A stretch of DNA of 29,756 bases from Falciphora oryzae. Taxonomy: Eukaryota; Ascomycota; Sordariomycetes; Magnaporthales; Magnaporthaceae. Location of the stretch: positions 436,374 through 466,129 of the forward strand of contig JNVV01000036.1 of assembly GCA_000733355.1 (NCBI GenBank). The letters run 5' to 3'. Below, piece after piece: positions 18,409-27,639 of the stretch. The notes below the pieces were generated by a model. It worked only from the letters and a program-made list of their open reading frames with translations. It made no database searches and was not told where the DNA came from. The number at the start of each line of letters is the position of its first letter. The stretch's first letter is position 1. The translations under genes and the position numbers were made by a program.

Positions 18409-20655
18409 GCAACGATTTCGCTCCCGCGCTTTCTCCTCGGCTGTTTACAACCCCAACTTGCCGCCCGCCACGGCTAACTGGACAGTTTATCGTCGGTGTA
18501 ATAAACGCACTGCTTTGACGAAAACTCGTGGAAAGGAGCAGCTATGGGTCCTGCCTCGCTAGGTCTCGGGTTTGGTCATGTGCTCAGGGCCCCTAAGCTT
18601 GACAGCACCATCTAAGCCCATGGCGAGGGCGAGAAGCAGGTCGCTCTGCCTTGGGGCTGGCTGACATGGCCGCATGGGGAATATAGGGAAGTAGCCACAT
18701 ATTCCAGGGTTTTGCTGAGCCAGGGAGCACCGGGAATGTGCTGCGAGAAGCGTGGAGGTCTGGTGTGACCTTAGTGCTCTTGGGCAGGGCGGCATGCCGG
18801 CCTGGTGTCGGCGGCGATTCAGCCGCCTAGATGAGGGGCTTTTTGGGAAGGCCTAGGGCTGAGCCAGCTGTCGAGGTTGGCCAGAGTCGGGTACTACGCC
18901 GGCGTCGATCTGCGCCAATGCTTGTACCGGAAAGGCAGGGCAGGCTCGTTCTTAGCTCTCGGGTCTCGGCGGCTTCTCGACAAATGCCGTCAGCCGCTGC
19001 CTTGTCTGTGTGCCGCGAACCCATGCGATGCCACCTGTGCAAAGCCAGCCAGGAGAGCGCCGAGATGTGGCCAACGTCCACGGCGCCGCCTCGAGCCGCC
19101 AAAACTAAAAGCATCCACGATGCCGTCGTGCGCTAGCCGAACGCGAAGCCCCATGCTTATCTGGCTGCTTGTGCCCGGCTGGGAGCACAAGCGGAAGCCG
19201 GCTCCGTGCCATTCTGTGGCCGGAAGCGGCGGCGCCGTGGCTGCGCCTAGTGGTCCGCCTGCATTGTCGCCAAGTATGGCATGGCCCGCTTCGGCGACGA
19301 TAGGACTCGCAGACTAATTATTCCTCCAGGCTTTCGGTTAAGGTTATGAGACAGAAACGGTCTGTTGCCGCGCCGCTTGTGATTTCCTCTCTACACTACC
19401 GGGCTCGTCAGACGTCCCTTCTTCCAGGAGGTCCCTTTCGAATCATGCTGCTGCGGCGCTGGCAGTCTTCGCCAGGTTTGCTGGAGATGCTCTACGCCTT
19501 TTGTTCGTGTGCCTCCCCGTCCAAGTGCCCGACTCGGATTTCCTTAGCCCGCCATTGGAATTCTCCTACCTATCCAGGTTCAGACGATTTATAATGCGGC
19601 TCTTGCTTGATGCTTTTTACAGTGTCGTGACCCCGGTCTTCGTCGCGCGGCAAACTACCTGTCATATCTCGGTTTCGGCTTTTTCACACATGGGTTTCCC
19701 AGGAGCAGGGTTTTTCCTCGTCCGCAAGCACCTGGAGCTACTTGCTGGCCTGGATTTGCCATTTTCCTGGCTCACAACCCGCGTTGGTTTTTGTCGACGA
19801 GCAACCGAAGCTGCGCGACGTGTCCGACTTGGCCAACAATCTCTAGTGCTGGCTCTCCGCCACGTAATTCCCGGCCACGGTGCCGCCAGGAGCCTTCAGC
19901 TCTGCGAGGCCGTCCCGCCGCGCCATTGTTCAGCTGCACCTGCCTCCTATGTAGGGTGTGTCCTGGAGCGGGACGACTATGAGGCTGTCGTCAAATCACA
20001 GGGATAAAGGTGGAAGGGACACACGCTGACCCTTGCCAAGCGTCTTAAACCCCATCGAAATCCGGAATTGGGTAGGGACATCCGCCTGCCGCTTGCTCTT
20101 TCGGGAGGCACGTTCCGGGCACCTCGAAGGATCTCATGGCCTACGCAGCCCAAGCGACTTTGGACGGCCTTTGGAATGCGCTCTTGCCCATCCTCCAATC
20201 CTCATTCATGGGTCGGCTGCTGCGAGCTGCGACTGGGTTGCCTTCCATTTCTGTCAAATATCAGCTAGCATCAGCTAGCATCAGCTAGCGGCGTGCAAAG
20301 GGTTGACAGTTTTTCCACCGCTGCCCAGATCGGGCACCTGGGGCGGGCACGAGCAGGCCCCACTAGCGTCAAGGCTTGCTAGGCGGTGCCTCTGGCCGAT
20401 GTATCGCTCCGGTTTCGCCACGCAGCGCGGAATACACGTCGCGTGTGCTGCCACACGAGGAACGGAGGGAGCTATCTGCTTTTAAATTAATTATAGGGTT
20501 TACCGGCTTGTCGAGCTTGGCTGCTGTCCCGCTGTCACCTACAGCATTAACCAGGACGGGCGCAGGGTGGTGGCCTTTGGGCTGAACTATGGCATCAGCT
20601 TGGGCTCAGGGGGTGCCCGACTCTTCCCATTTCCCTCGGATCCCCCATACGCCCC
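18409..20655. other. 2.2-kb stretch without a supportable gene
   Basis: GC-rich DNA between two convergent genes. Open frames near 18831-19136, 18877-19317 and 19501-20007 have no recognisable motif, no good start context and overlap one another on both strands. A 10-bp triplet repeat lies at 20261-20290. It could contain a decayed gene or a lineage-specific one that I cannot detect. Confidence 0.4.
20261..20290 (+). repeat. 10-bp unit in three tandem copies
   Basis: TCAGCTAGCA at 20261 and 20271, then TCAGCTAGCG at 20281. Each unit carries the palindrome GCTAGC. Confidence 0.9.
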
Positions 20656-21726
20656 CTACTTTGCATACGCGCTCTTGACGCGCTCCAGCTCGGCCGCCGT
20701 CAGGGGGATGACGGTGCCGTGCCGCGGCGTTTTGGGGTAGCTGAAGTTGCGGCTCAGCGTCCAGCGGCCCGACGCCAGGTCGTCCGACTCGAGCGGCACG
20801 TAGCCGCCGCCGCCAAACTCGTCGACCAGCAGCACGTAGCGCCCGCCGCCGCCGACGTCGCCCGGGTTCGTCTTGAAGACGGACGGGCCCTCGACCTCGC
20901 GCGTGCCGGCCCCCCTGCCGATGCAGCTCGCGACGCGCGTCCAGGATTCCAGGCTCGCCGTCAGGGACGGGCTGCTCTCCTGGACAATGTCGGCGCAGCC
21001 GTCCGCCGTGGTGGCCTTGGTGAAGCGGTGGTAGGTGCCGTTGTTGCCGGCGCGGATGACGGTCGAGTCGATGCGCCCGTGCGGGGGCTCGTCCTGCCAG
21101 ACGCGCGGGGCGGTGAAGGTGACAAAGTCGTCGGTGGTCGCGTAGACCACGCGCTGGTACTCGATCCTCCCGCGGCCCGGGTTGCCGCCCTCGGGGCCGT
21201 CGTCGTAGATGCCCGAGGCCCAATACACGAGGTAGGTGCCGAGCTCGGCGTCCCAGTGCGCCTCGGGGGCCCAGGTGTTGCCGTACGCCTCGGGCGACAC
21301 GAGGACGTGGCGCTGGGCCGAGAAGGTGACGAGGTCGGGGGACTCCCAGACCTCAATGTGCCGGCTGCCGCGCGTCTGGGCGTCGCCCCACGAGGTGCCG
21401 CAGCCGATGCAGAGGTCGGTGGCCAGGATGTAGAACTTGGCGCCGTCGGCGGAGCGCATCACGAAGGGATCGCGGACGCCCAGGTCGCCGTGGGTGGACT
21501 TGAGGACGGGCCTGCCCCCGTTGAGTTCGGTGAAGGAGAGGGCATCGTTGCCGTTGCTGGCGGCGAGGTAGATCTGCTCGTCGGTGCCTGTGAAGTAGAG
21601 GAACGCATACCCTTCGAAGTCGTCGGGCCGCTGGACGCTTCGAGCGAAAGCGTCTCCTTGGCGGGGATCAGGGGCAGCGCAAGTGCCAAGGGCAAGCGCA
21701 GCCCAGAACAGTGCATCGAGAAGCAT
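20656..21726 (-). CDS. Secreted GH43-like glycoside hydrolase (five-bladed beta-propeller)
   Basis: 356 residues, no intron. Signal peptide MLLDALFWAALALGTCAAPD. Motifs in order: LGVRDPFVM (Asp86), NTWAPEAHWD (Glu155), GRIDSTVIR (Asp220), EVEGPSVFK (Glu279) and DEFGGGGYVPL (302-312), ending with TPRHGTVIPL. WAPE, the IDS aspartate and the EGP glutamate are the usual GH43 landmarks (pKa-setting Asp, general-acid Glu); which Asp is the general base is less clear because the first blade lacks the common HDP motif. Likely acts outside the cell on arabinan or related side chains; specificity is inferred. It faces the acetylesterase gene, and a decayed GH43 lies divergently upstream. Confidence 0.85.
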   Translation of the reverse strand: MLLDALFWAALALGTCAAPDPRQGDAFARSVQRPDDFEGYAFLYFTGTDEQIYLAASNGNDALSFTELNGGRPVLKSTHGDLGVRDPFVMRSADGAKFYILATDLCIGCGTSWGDAQTRGSRHIEVWESPDLVTFSAQRHVLVSPEAYGNTWAPEAHWDAELGTYLVYWASGIYDDGPEGGNPGRGRIEYQRVVYATTDDFVTFTAPRVWQDEPPHGRIDSTVIRAGNNGTYHRFTKATTADGCADIVQESSPSLTASLESWTRVASCIGRGAGTREVEGPSVFKTNPGDVGGGGRYVLLVDEFGGGGYVPLESDDLASGRWTLSRNFSYPKTPRHGTVIPLTAAELERVKSAYAK

Positions 21727-21928
21727 TACGGAAAATACTGCAAGCGGCGAAGCGATGCTGACGTGGTCCCTTAGCAGCCTGGCTTTGGCTTCACGCTACA
21801 TAATAGATTCATCTCTGACCCAGGCTTTTATTCCTTGTTGCCCGGACACCGCCTACATATTTGCTCCACCCGTGGGGGGCGTGCAACGTTGCTCGTCACG
21901 CATAATTCCATTGTATAATTAAGCTCGT

Positions 21929-22240
21929 TGTTGGATGATTATTCCAGCATTATCCCGGCGCGTGCACTTGAGGGATCTGGAAGCCTGGAAGGCTTGGGAG
22001 GCCCGAGCCCTCCGGGGCCCACGGGGCCCATAGGGCCCCCGTGACCTGGAGGGCCAAGCCCTGATTGGCAATGTATATAAAGGGCTTGGTTGCCCTCCCT
22101 CTCTAGCAGATAGATCCCTTTCCTCTTCACGCGCACAATAGAGGATCCAGCCCACCGTTAGGACTCGTGTTCGTCACTTCTGGGAGATCTCCGTGCCCGG
22201 CCCCCATTGGGGCCAACAGGAGTACCAACTCCTACCGACA
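21929..22240. repeat. Copia-type solo LTR (312 bp) with 5-bp target-site duplication
   Basis: Begins TGTTGGATGA and ends CTACCGACA (near-inverted termini TGTTGG/CCGACA). It is flanked on both sides by CTCGT (21924-21928 and 22241-22245), a clean target-site duplication. It contains a GC-rich hairpin (CACGGGG with CCCCGTG near 22019-22042) and a TATATAA at 22074-22080. No internal coding region is present, so it is a recombination product or a short non-autonomous element. It lies 200 bp upstream of the intact GH43-like gene and before the GH43 pseudogene. Confidence 0.78.
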
Positions 22241-22439
22241 CTCGTGATACTCAAGCGAGCACAATGTCGGCGCGGAGACCTCCAACTTTGCCAAGTCTAC
22301 CCAGATTTCCATATTTGTGGGGTACATAAAGCCGCACCAATCTCTGCCCATGCCTCCTGGGCCGATGTAACCTTGACCACTGCCGGGCTACATCATTACT
22401 CCGGGAGGGGGCGCGGGGATTTAGCTTTAACCCACTCGC

Positions 22440-22943
22440 ATATCCACCCTCTGACTAGGTACTATCTCACCTCGACCACATGGCCAATGGCCGGTGGCAC
22501 GTCTACTTCTCGGCGAGTGTATGCGATGCCGACTGGGGCGTTATCCTCCCACACCAAGGTTGTATGTTCTTAGCGGCGGTTCCGAGAATCCGCTCTTCGC
22601 CGAGTATGAGCTCCTGGGGCCCATTACACCTCCTAGCCCTACTGATGGCATGCTGGATGTGGTAATTATGCCCAAGTGTTGTCCAGTTCCAATTGCTGCA
22701 TTTTGCTTGCTAAATCCTTGCAACACGCCGGCCTACGAGCTGGGCGCCACGCGGTATAATTCCGGCGGCGGCGGTGGCGTTGACACAAATCCCATGAGCC
22801 CGGGTCCTTGGACCGAGCTCCCCCGCGAGACGGGCAACGGGCTGTACGGGTCTGCGCACGACGCCTTCTTCAAAAACCCGGACGGCATCGAGGACTGGCA
22901 GGTTTTCCATGTCGACCTGAACGCGCAGGAAGGAACCATTTAG
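22440..22943 (+). pseudogene. Decayed GH43 glycoside hydrolase
   Basis: Fragments in more than one frame. ANGRWHVYFSASVCDADWG (from about 22480) resembles the NGRWYVYF blade of GH43 enzymes. After a frame change come RLYVLSGGSENPLFAEYELL and GPITPPSPTDGMLDVV, then NGLYGSAHDAFFKNPDGIED and WQVFHVDLN, which match the late GH43 block G-x-G-H-x-x-F-x-K-S-P-D-G-x-E-D-W-x-V-Y-H. The first half, including the general-base Asp, and a central blade are missing or unrecognisable. It is a different GH43 type from the intact neighbour, nearer the exo-arabinofuranosidase kind. Confidence 0.72.
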
Positions 22944-22984
22944 CAATTGCGCCGTGTTAGTTTGGCGAGGTCATTGTAAACTAC

Positions 22985-23377
22985 CTAGCACTTTGGTTGT
23001 TGCGGATGTAGGCTCCCGGCATTATGTACATGACCCTCCTCTCCTAAAGCCCAGGGCCACGTGTGGGCCTCGTACGAGGACGGGGCCCAGCCCGCGCAGC
23101 TCCAGCTCGTTAGCACGAGCTCCCCGCCGTCCTCGCGGACGACCATGCTCCTAAGCCTCCCCGGATGCATCCACGAAAGGACAAGCTCGTTGCCGCCGGG
23201 CACCTTGGGCATGTGGCGCTCGTCGGCCTCGAGGTGCTGTCCGGCCGGGTAGCCGAGGCGCTCGGGGTCCAGGAGCTTGTCCTCGCACCACTTGTCCAGT
23301 GAGTTGACGACGACGAGGGAGCTTGAAAGGGGGCTCCGAACGTTGCACCACTCGTGTGCCTTGGTCATGGCCCCCAA
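22985..23377 (-). pseudogene. Truncated copy of the APH-like gene
   Basis: The segment NSLDKWCEDKLLDPERLGYP, AGQHLEADERHMPKVPGGNE and GGELVLTSWSCAGWAPSSYE aligns with residues about 232-316 of the full-length gene at 25647-26861 (VDSVDKWCEEKLRDLEHLVG, LTNWDSAGWAPASYE). The N-terminal two-thirds and the C-terminus are absent. Further catalytic-region residues are lost, and an extra Gly gives REDGGEL. It is about 2.3 kb from the parent on the same strand and looks like a diverged partial duplicate. Confidence 0.75.
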
Positions 23378-23617
23378 TTGGCCAGAGAGTCACCCTAGGT
23401 TGCGAGTAGGTGTGAGGAAGGCTACTTTCACCCCTACTTCATCCAGTATTGGTTGTCCAGAAGGGAGATGGACAATAGCACAAACGGCTCTGCCGCCAAA
23501 GGACAAGCAATCAATCAGTAGGGCCACGCGGCACCAGCATCACGGCAAACTCACCACACGGGCGAGCAGCAGAGGAGCTGCGAGAACTTCGCCCTGGCCC
23601 CTGGGCGCACCGACCTC

Positions 23618-23638
23618 TTTTTTTTTTTTTTTTTTTTT
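23618..23638 (+). repeat. 21-bp T homopolymer
   Basis: Uninterrupted run of 21 T. Run length may be unreliable in assembly. Confidence 0.9.
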
Positions 23639-23639
23639 C

Positions 23640-24300
23640 GCAAGGCCAGACCCGCCACCAACACAACCATCCTGCGGCAAAACAAAGAGAAGAAGAAGGG
23701 GTAAATGCAGCGGCGTGTGTTGGCTCATGCCTCAGGGCTATTTTGAGAAATTGGGGGGTTGTCACGTACGCCGTGGGTGTTGAATTGCTTTTCGCGGCTT
23801 TGTGTTCTTTCTCCTGATGACACACTCCAACACAGGCCAGGGGGAGGGGGGTTCAGGGGGTCTTCAGGCTGCCTCCAAACGACTTACGGGAAGATGACCA
23901 GCTGTGCTCGGAGGCGAGCAACCACTACGGGGATTTCCTGCGCTATCAGCGGAGAGTGGATCAACCAGTGCTCAGCTGAGCAAAAGAGACAAAGAGAAGC
24001 ACAGACAGCACAGCCCGTGGGATCAATTATGCCCACGCTTGTACGGGGTAGTCGGATAAATGAGCGCCCAGCCGGCCAAGAGGGACAAAGAAGAATTTGG
24101 GGCCAGACCAACAATATTGAGGGCAGACACAAGGGTCTCTGAAACTGTGGCTGGTCCGGCTGAGGTCCCGAATTTGAAGCTGTAGTTGAGTTGTGATGAG
24201 GGTTCAACAAAGAAACGCGCAGCCGCAAAATAATCAGCAACCACCTCCCCTTCGCCCTCACTCTGGCTGTCCTCAGATCCCACCAAGCCAGCTTCTCTGG
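23640..24300. other. Intergenic region, no gene supported
   Basis: Open frames on both strands lack motifs and plausible starts. It likely contains the distal promoter of the downstream orphan gene. Confidence 0.35.
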
Positions 24301-24373
24301 GGGAAAGGCACTCAAGTATACATAAAGCACGGCAAGGTCCCTTGGAAGCAGCCAGCCTTTCTTCCTTGAAGAG

Positions 24374-24417
24374 CAACCAACCAACCAACCAACCAGCCAA
24401 CCAGCCAACCAACCAAC
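24374..24417 (+). repeat. CCAA tetranucleotide microsatellite
   Basis: Imperfect (CCAA)n with CCAG interruptions. It lies in the pyrimidine-rich leader or promoter of the orphan gene starting at 24543; a TATA-like TATACATAAA lies about 50 bp upstream of it. Confidence 0.9.
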
Positions 24418-24542
24418 GCCTCCTTCCTTCTCCTTGCCCATTCCGTCCCAGCCACCTTGAGGGACGGCGAACCGGCCTTCACTGAGAGCCGCCCATCCAC
24501 CCCTTGCTTTCCCACCACCAGAAAGGCGAGAGTCATTCCAAG

Positions 24543-25067
24543 ATGGGTGCCAACCAGGTACGTGTCCCTCATTCATTTCAGGAGTCCACATTTCGCAGCG
24601 ACCCTCGGCTGACAGGTAAAAACGGCTGCCGAAAGAGCGTTCCGGAGTCGGCGATCCATGGAGGTCCCTCGCCCGTGATCCTCCTCTTGGAGAGAAGAAA
24701 GCACGATTCCTCGTCCCGCCTCTCGAAGAAAGTCTTGTTCGTTGGGGGCGAGCACGGCACGGGACGCGGCGTGCTGTTCGAGCACGGCGGCGCGACCGGC
24801 CTCCACGAAAGGAAGGACATTGTGTGGGAGCGCTGGGTCGATGTCGTGCGCAAGGACGGGACGGAGTGGGGGAATGGCGGGAGCAGGGTCTGCCTGGCCA
24901 AAAACCTGGCCGAGACGCGAGTTGGCCGTCTGCTCGCGGACGCCTCCGTCATCCACACCGCGTACGGCTGCATCGACCCCGCGGACCAGTCCCTCGAGCG
25001 CTGGGCGGAGGCCGTCTGGAACCGCCTTGGCGATGCGGGTGTTTTGTACCGCGGCCGGCGGCAGTGA
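24543..25067 (+). CDS. Hypothetical protein, 174 residues
   Basis: The ATG at 24543 has a good context (TCCAAGATGGGTG) after a C/T-rich leader. The C-terminal two-thirds looks globular: KKVLFVGGEHGTGRGVLFEH, KDIVWERWVDVVRKDGTEW, SRVCLAKNLAETRVGRLLA, IHTAYGCIDPADQSLERWAE and AVWNRLGDAGVLYRG. No known domain is recognised. The VGGEHGTGRG segment superficially resembles a P-loop but lacks GK(S/T). Codon five is followed by a perfect splice donor CAG/GTACGT; an in-frame 78-nt intron (24558-24635) with branch-like CTGAC is possible, which would replace the low-complexity residues 6-31. Convergent with the APH-like gene at 25647-26861. Confidence 0.5.
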   Translation: MGANQVRVPHSFQESTFRSDPRLTGKNGCRKSVPESAIHGGPSPVILLLERRKHDSSSRLSKKVLFVGGEHGTGRGVLFEHGGATGLHERKDIVWERWVDVVRKDGTEWGNGGSRVCLAKNLAETRVGRLLADASVIHTAYGCIDPADQSLERWAEAVWNRLGDAGVLYRGRRQ

Positions 25068-25646
25068 GTCCAGCCGAGGTTGGCAGTGGGCAGAATGCTG
25101 TCGCTGGGCCGCTGCACTCGTGGCTGAGGGGCAGGGGGATCATGGTGACGTCGTGGAGCTGGTCACACGAGTGAGCTCTGCACCCGCTGTGACTAACGAC
25201 CCTTGAATAACGGGATTGGAGGCTTTTATTTACAATGGCTTTTTTTTTTCTTTTGGAGTCTCTTATAGACGGGTTTGGCGTTCTGGTTTTGAGTACTTGT
25301 TTGAACGAGCGAGCGAAGAAAATGAGGGCGCTCTGCATTTTGGTTATAGGTTTATAGGCTTGGGAATGCTGAACTTGCTGAAACAAACTAGGAGAGCGTG
25401 TATGTAAATGGATGGAAGAAAGGACTGAACTAAATGAGTGAGGGCTCGAAAGCATGTACCTACCTGGGTGAAGGGAGAAAAAAACCAAACTAAAAAAGCG
25501 AGAGCAGGCGTCTCTGGCGTTTAGGTATACCAAATCATGCCTCCATGCGGAGTCGCTTCTACCATAGGATCCACCAGGAGCAAGGAAGAATGTTGGCAAG
25601 GCCGGGGGAGTCGCCGGGGAGGTGGTTGCCATCCCTGCCCGCCACC

Positions 25647-26861
25647 TCAGTCCCGGAAAAGGGGACCGGCCGGGCGGAGGGGCGGCATGCCCTTGGTGCT
25701 TTTGTACTTGTGCCCTGGGTTGTGGCAGGTCAGAATGTCCCTCTTCTGGTCCCGGCGCCCGATGTACTTGTGCAGCGCGATGTAAATATCGCTTTGTGCC
25801 AGCAACGGGTTTTTACGGCATCGGCACCACCCATTCATGTGGCTCGACTGAACGTCGTACGCCTTCTTCTGGCCAAAGTCCCAGTCTGAGACGAGCGCGT
25901 ACCACCTGAAGGCCTCATACGAGGCTGGAGCCCAGCCTGCCGAGTCCCAGTTGGTCAGCACGAGCTCGCCGTCCTCGCGGAGCACGGCGCCGTCATCCCA
26001 GCGGTCTCCCTGGGTGTGGGCCCACGTAAACACAAGCTCCTCGCCACCAAGCGCCTCAAGCATCTTACGCTTGTCGGCCTCGAGGTGCTGGTCGGCCGGG
26101 TACCCGACGAGGTGCTCGAGGTCCCGCAGCTTCTCCTCGCACCACTTGTCCACCGAGTCGACGACCACGGGGTTCGCCAGGGGGGGCCTCTGGTAGATGG
26201 CGACGGCGCCCCAGGTGGGGGCTCCGGCAGCGGGTGGCGGCGGGACGGCGGCCCGGAGCTCGGTGATGCGGGCGCGGAATTTAGACGCGAGCTCCCGGGT
26301 CCTCCTGTCGGCCTCCTTCCAGACCACCATCTCGTGCTCGTAGGTCAGCTGCCGCCGGCGCCGGTCCGCCTCCTCCGTGTTGACCCGCCCGAAGAGCACG
26401 TCCAGCGTGAGCTGGTGGTCCCGGGCGTGCCAGTCGTGGTAGGGCTGGTGATTGTACGCGTCGGCGCCCACTCCGGGGATCCACTCGCGCACGATGACCT
26501 TGATCTTAACGCTCTTGAACCTGGGTTCTTCGTCGATGTGGATGAAATCAGGCTCGTACATGGTGGGGTCTTGGTCGATGGGGATAGAAACAGTCTTCTC
26601 GTACATGGCGTAGACGGTCGGGACCGGGATCGCGGTCATCTGCTGCAGGAAGATCATGGTCTTGGCGCCGTCGAACAGGACGTCCCCGCCGAACTCGACC
26701 AGGAAGTGCTCGCCGGTGCGGCGCCGAAAGCGACTCACTTGTGCAGAGCTCCAGTAACGGTCCCTTACGTCATCGAGATTCCAGAACTCCTCCCAGGCCG
26801 GGAGCGGCGCGGGCAGCTTGTCCGCTGGCGCAAAGTAGGGGATTGTCGGGGCGGCTGCCAT
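25647..26861 (-). CDS. APH-like (aminoglycoside phosphotransferase fold) protein, probable pseudokinase
   Basis: 404 residues, start context CCAAGATGGCAG. The N-lobe part HFLVEFGGDVLFDGAKTMIF, followed by MTAIPVPTVYAMYE (about 74-88), fits the fungal phosphotransferase family. The central part carries an Arg/Glu-rich helix (160-205) and a Pro-rich linker. The catalytic region is degenerate: the usual H-G-D reads QGD (FTWAHTQGDRWDDG, 278-291), the GNIL Asn is absent, and the D-W of the second motif reads TNWDSAGWAPASYE (303-316) with Asn304. A Cys/Lys/Arg-rich C-terminal tail follows. Likely catalytically impaired, maybe a binding or regulatory protein. TATA-like sequence at 27011-27018. Confidence 0.72.
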   Translation of the reverse strand: MAAAPTIPYFAPADKLPAPLPAWEEFWNLDDVRDRYWSSAQVSRFRRRTGEHFLVEFGGDVLFDGAKTMIFLQQMTAIPVPTVYAMYEKTVSIPIDQDPTMYEPDFIHIDEEPRFKSVKIKVIVREWIPGVGADAYNHQPYHDWHARDHQLTLDVLFGRVNTEEADRRRRQLTYEHEMVVWKEADRRTRELASKFRARITELRAAVPPPPAAGAPTWGAVAIYQRPPLANPVVVDSVDKWCEEKLRDLEHLVGYPADQHLEADKRKMLEALGGEELVFTWAHTQGDRWDDGAVLREDGELVLTNWDSAGWAPASYEAFRWYALVSDWDFGQKKAYDVQSSHMNGWCRCRKNPLLAQSDIYIALHKYIGRRDQKRDILTCHNPGHKYKSTKGMPPLRPAGPLFRD

Positions 26862-27010
26862 CTTGGATAAACGTTGCCCGATGTCGAGGGATTGAAGGGT
26901 ATTGCTGATTGGTGATATCTTTGGTTCTTTTGCGCCTTTGCTGTATTCGTTTTTCTCCGAGCAGAGGAGACCGAGACAGGAAGGAAGAGAAGGTCCAGGT
27001 AGTCCCCAAT

Positions 27011-27018
27011 TTATAAAT
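27011..27018 (-). promoter_or_regulatory. TATA-like box of the APH-like gene
   Basis: TTTATAAA on the minus strand about 150 bp upstream of the ATG at 26861. Confidence 0.45.
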
Positions 27019-27061
27019 GGACGACCGGTGGAACTGGTGCATCACATGTTAACTCCATCCT

Positions 27062-27544
27062 GAGCGCCCGGCAAGTATTTGGGTTGTGATGGAGCCTTCT
27101 CTCTACTTGGGTATCGTTAAGCGACAGTGTATCTATTTTGTTCTAGGTTTAAGCCCGCTTGCCGCTAGCACTCCTGCTCCTTTGGCCTACGGCCACATCG
27201 ACTATGGGCTTGTATGGCTACCATACCTTTAACTATGCTTTGGTACCTCTGGCACTTCCACTAAGAAAAGTGACATCGATCACGTCTGCCCGGCATCCTC
27301 AGGCCGCCGAGCCCGACAAGTTCTTTCAATTGTGAAAGACATCGCGCCATCAACCCCGCAATTGCTTTGAGCACATCACCGCCAAAGGACCCAGAGAACC
27401 AAGAGCCTTTGCTGTTGCTTGCGGACTCCTTTGAGCGTCACTGAGGCCTGAAAGGCTCGAGGCTGTGCAGGCGAGGGAGTTCAAAGCAGCAACCTTGGCG
27501 GCGTCCCCGAGTCAAAGAAAAGGGGCGCCCGTGAGGAATTTTTG
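27062..27544. other. Intergenic DNA, nothing recognised
   Basis: Mixed-composition DNA with no supportable ORF or repeat. It is the upstream flank of the APH-like gene. Confidence 0.35.
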
Positions 27545-27639
27545 GTGTCAGACTAGTCGACAGGTGTCAGACTAGTCGACAGGTGTCAGACTAGTCGACA
27601 GGTGTCAGACTAGTCGACAGGTGTCAGACTAGTCGACAT
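27545..27639 (+). repeat. 19-bp palindrome-bearing tandem repeat, five units
   Basis: GTGTCAGACTAGTCGACAG starts at 27545, 27564, 27583, 27602 and 27621; the last unit ends in T instead of G. Each unit contains the perfect 8-bp palindrome GACTAGTC and the palindrome GTCGAC. A related AGTCTAGTCGA occurs near 28057-28067. Confidence 0.95.

Noticed and set aside
20719..21774. 351-residue plus-strand ORF opposite the GH43-like gene
   Set aside because: Mirror frame of the real gene; no motifs and heavy Ala/Val/Gly/Arg bias.
24023..24591. Minus-strand ORFs with VGWLVGWLVGWL repeats
   Set aside because: Produced by the CCAA microsatellite; not a membrane protein gene.
24740..24775. P-loop-like VGGEHGTGRG in the orphan protein
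   Set aside because: Lacks the GK(S/T) ending of a Walker A motif, so no nucleotide-binding claim is made.
26016..26870. 284-residue plus-strand ORF opposite the APH-like gene
   Set aside because: Low-complexity Val/Gly/Asp shadow frame of the minus-strand gene.
27545..27639. CRISPR array
   Set aside because: Units are directly adjacent with no spacers and the genome is eukaryotic; this is a minisatellite.
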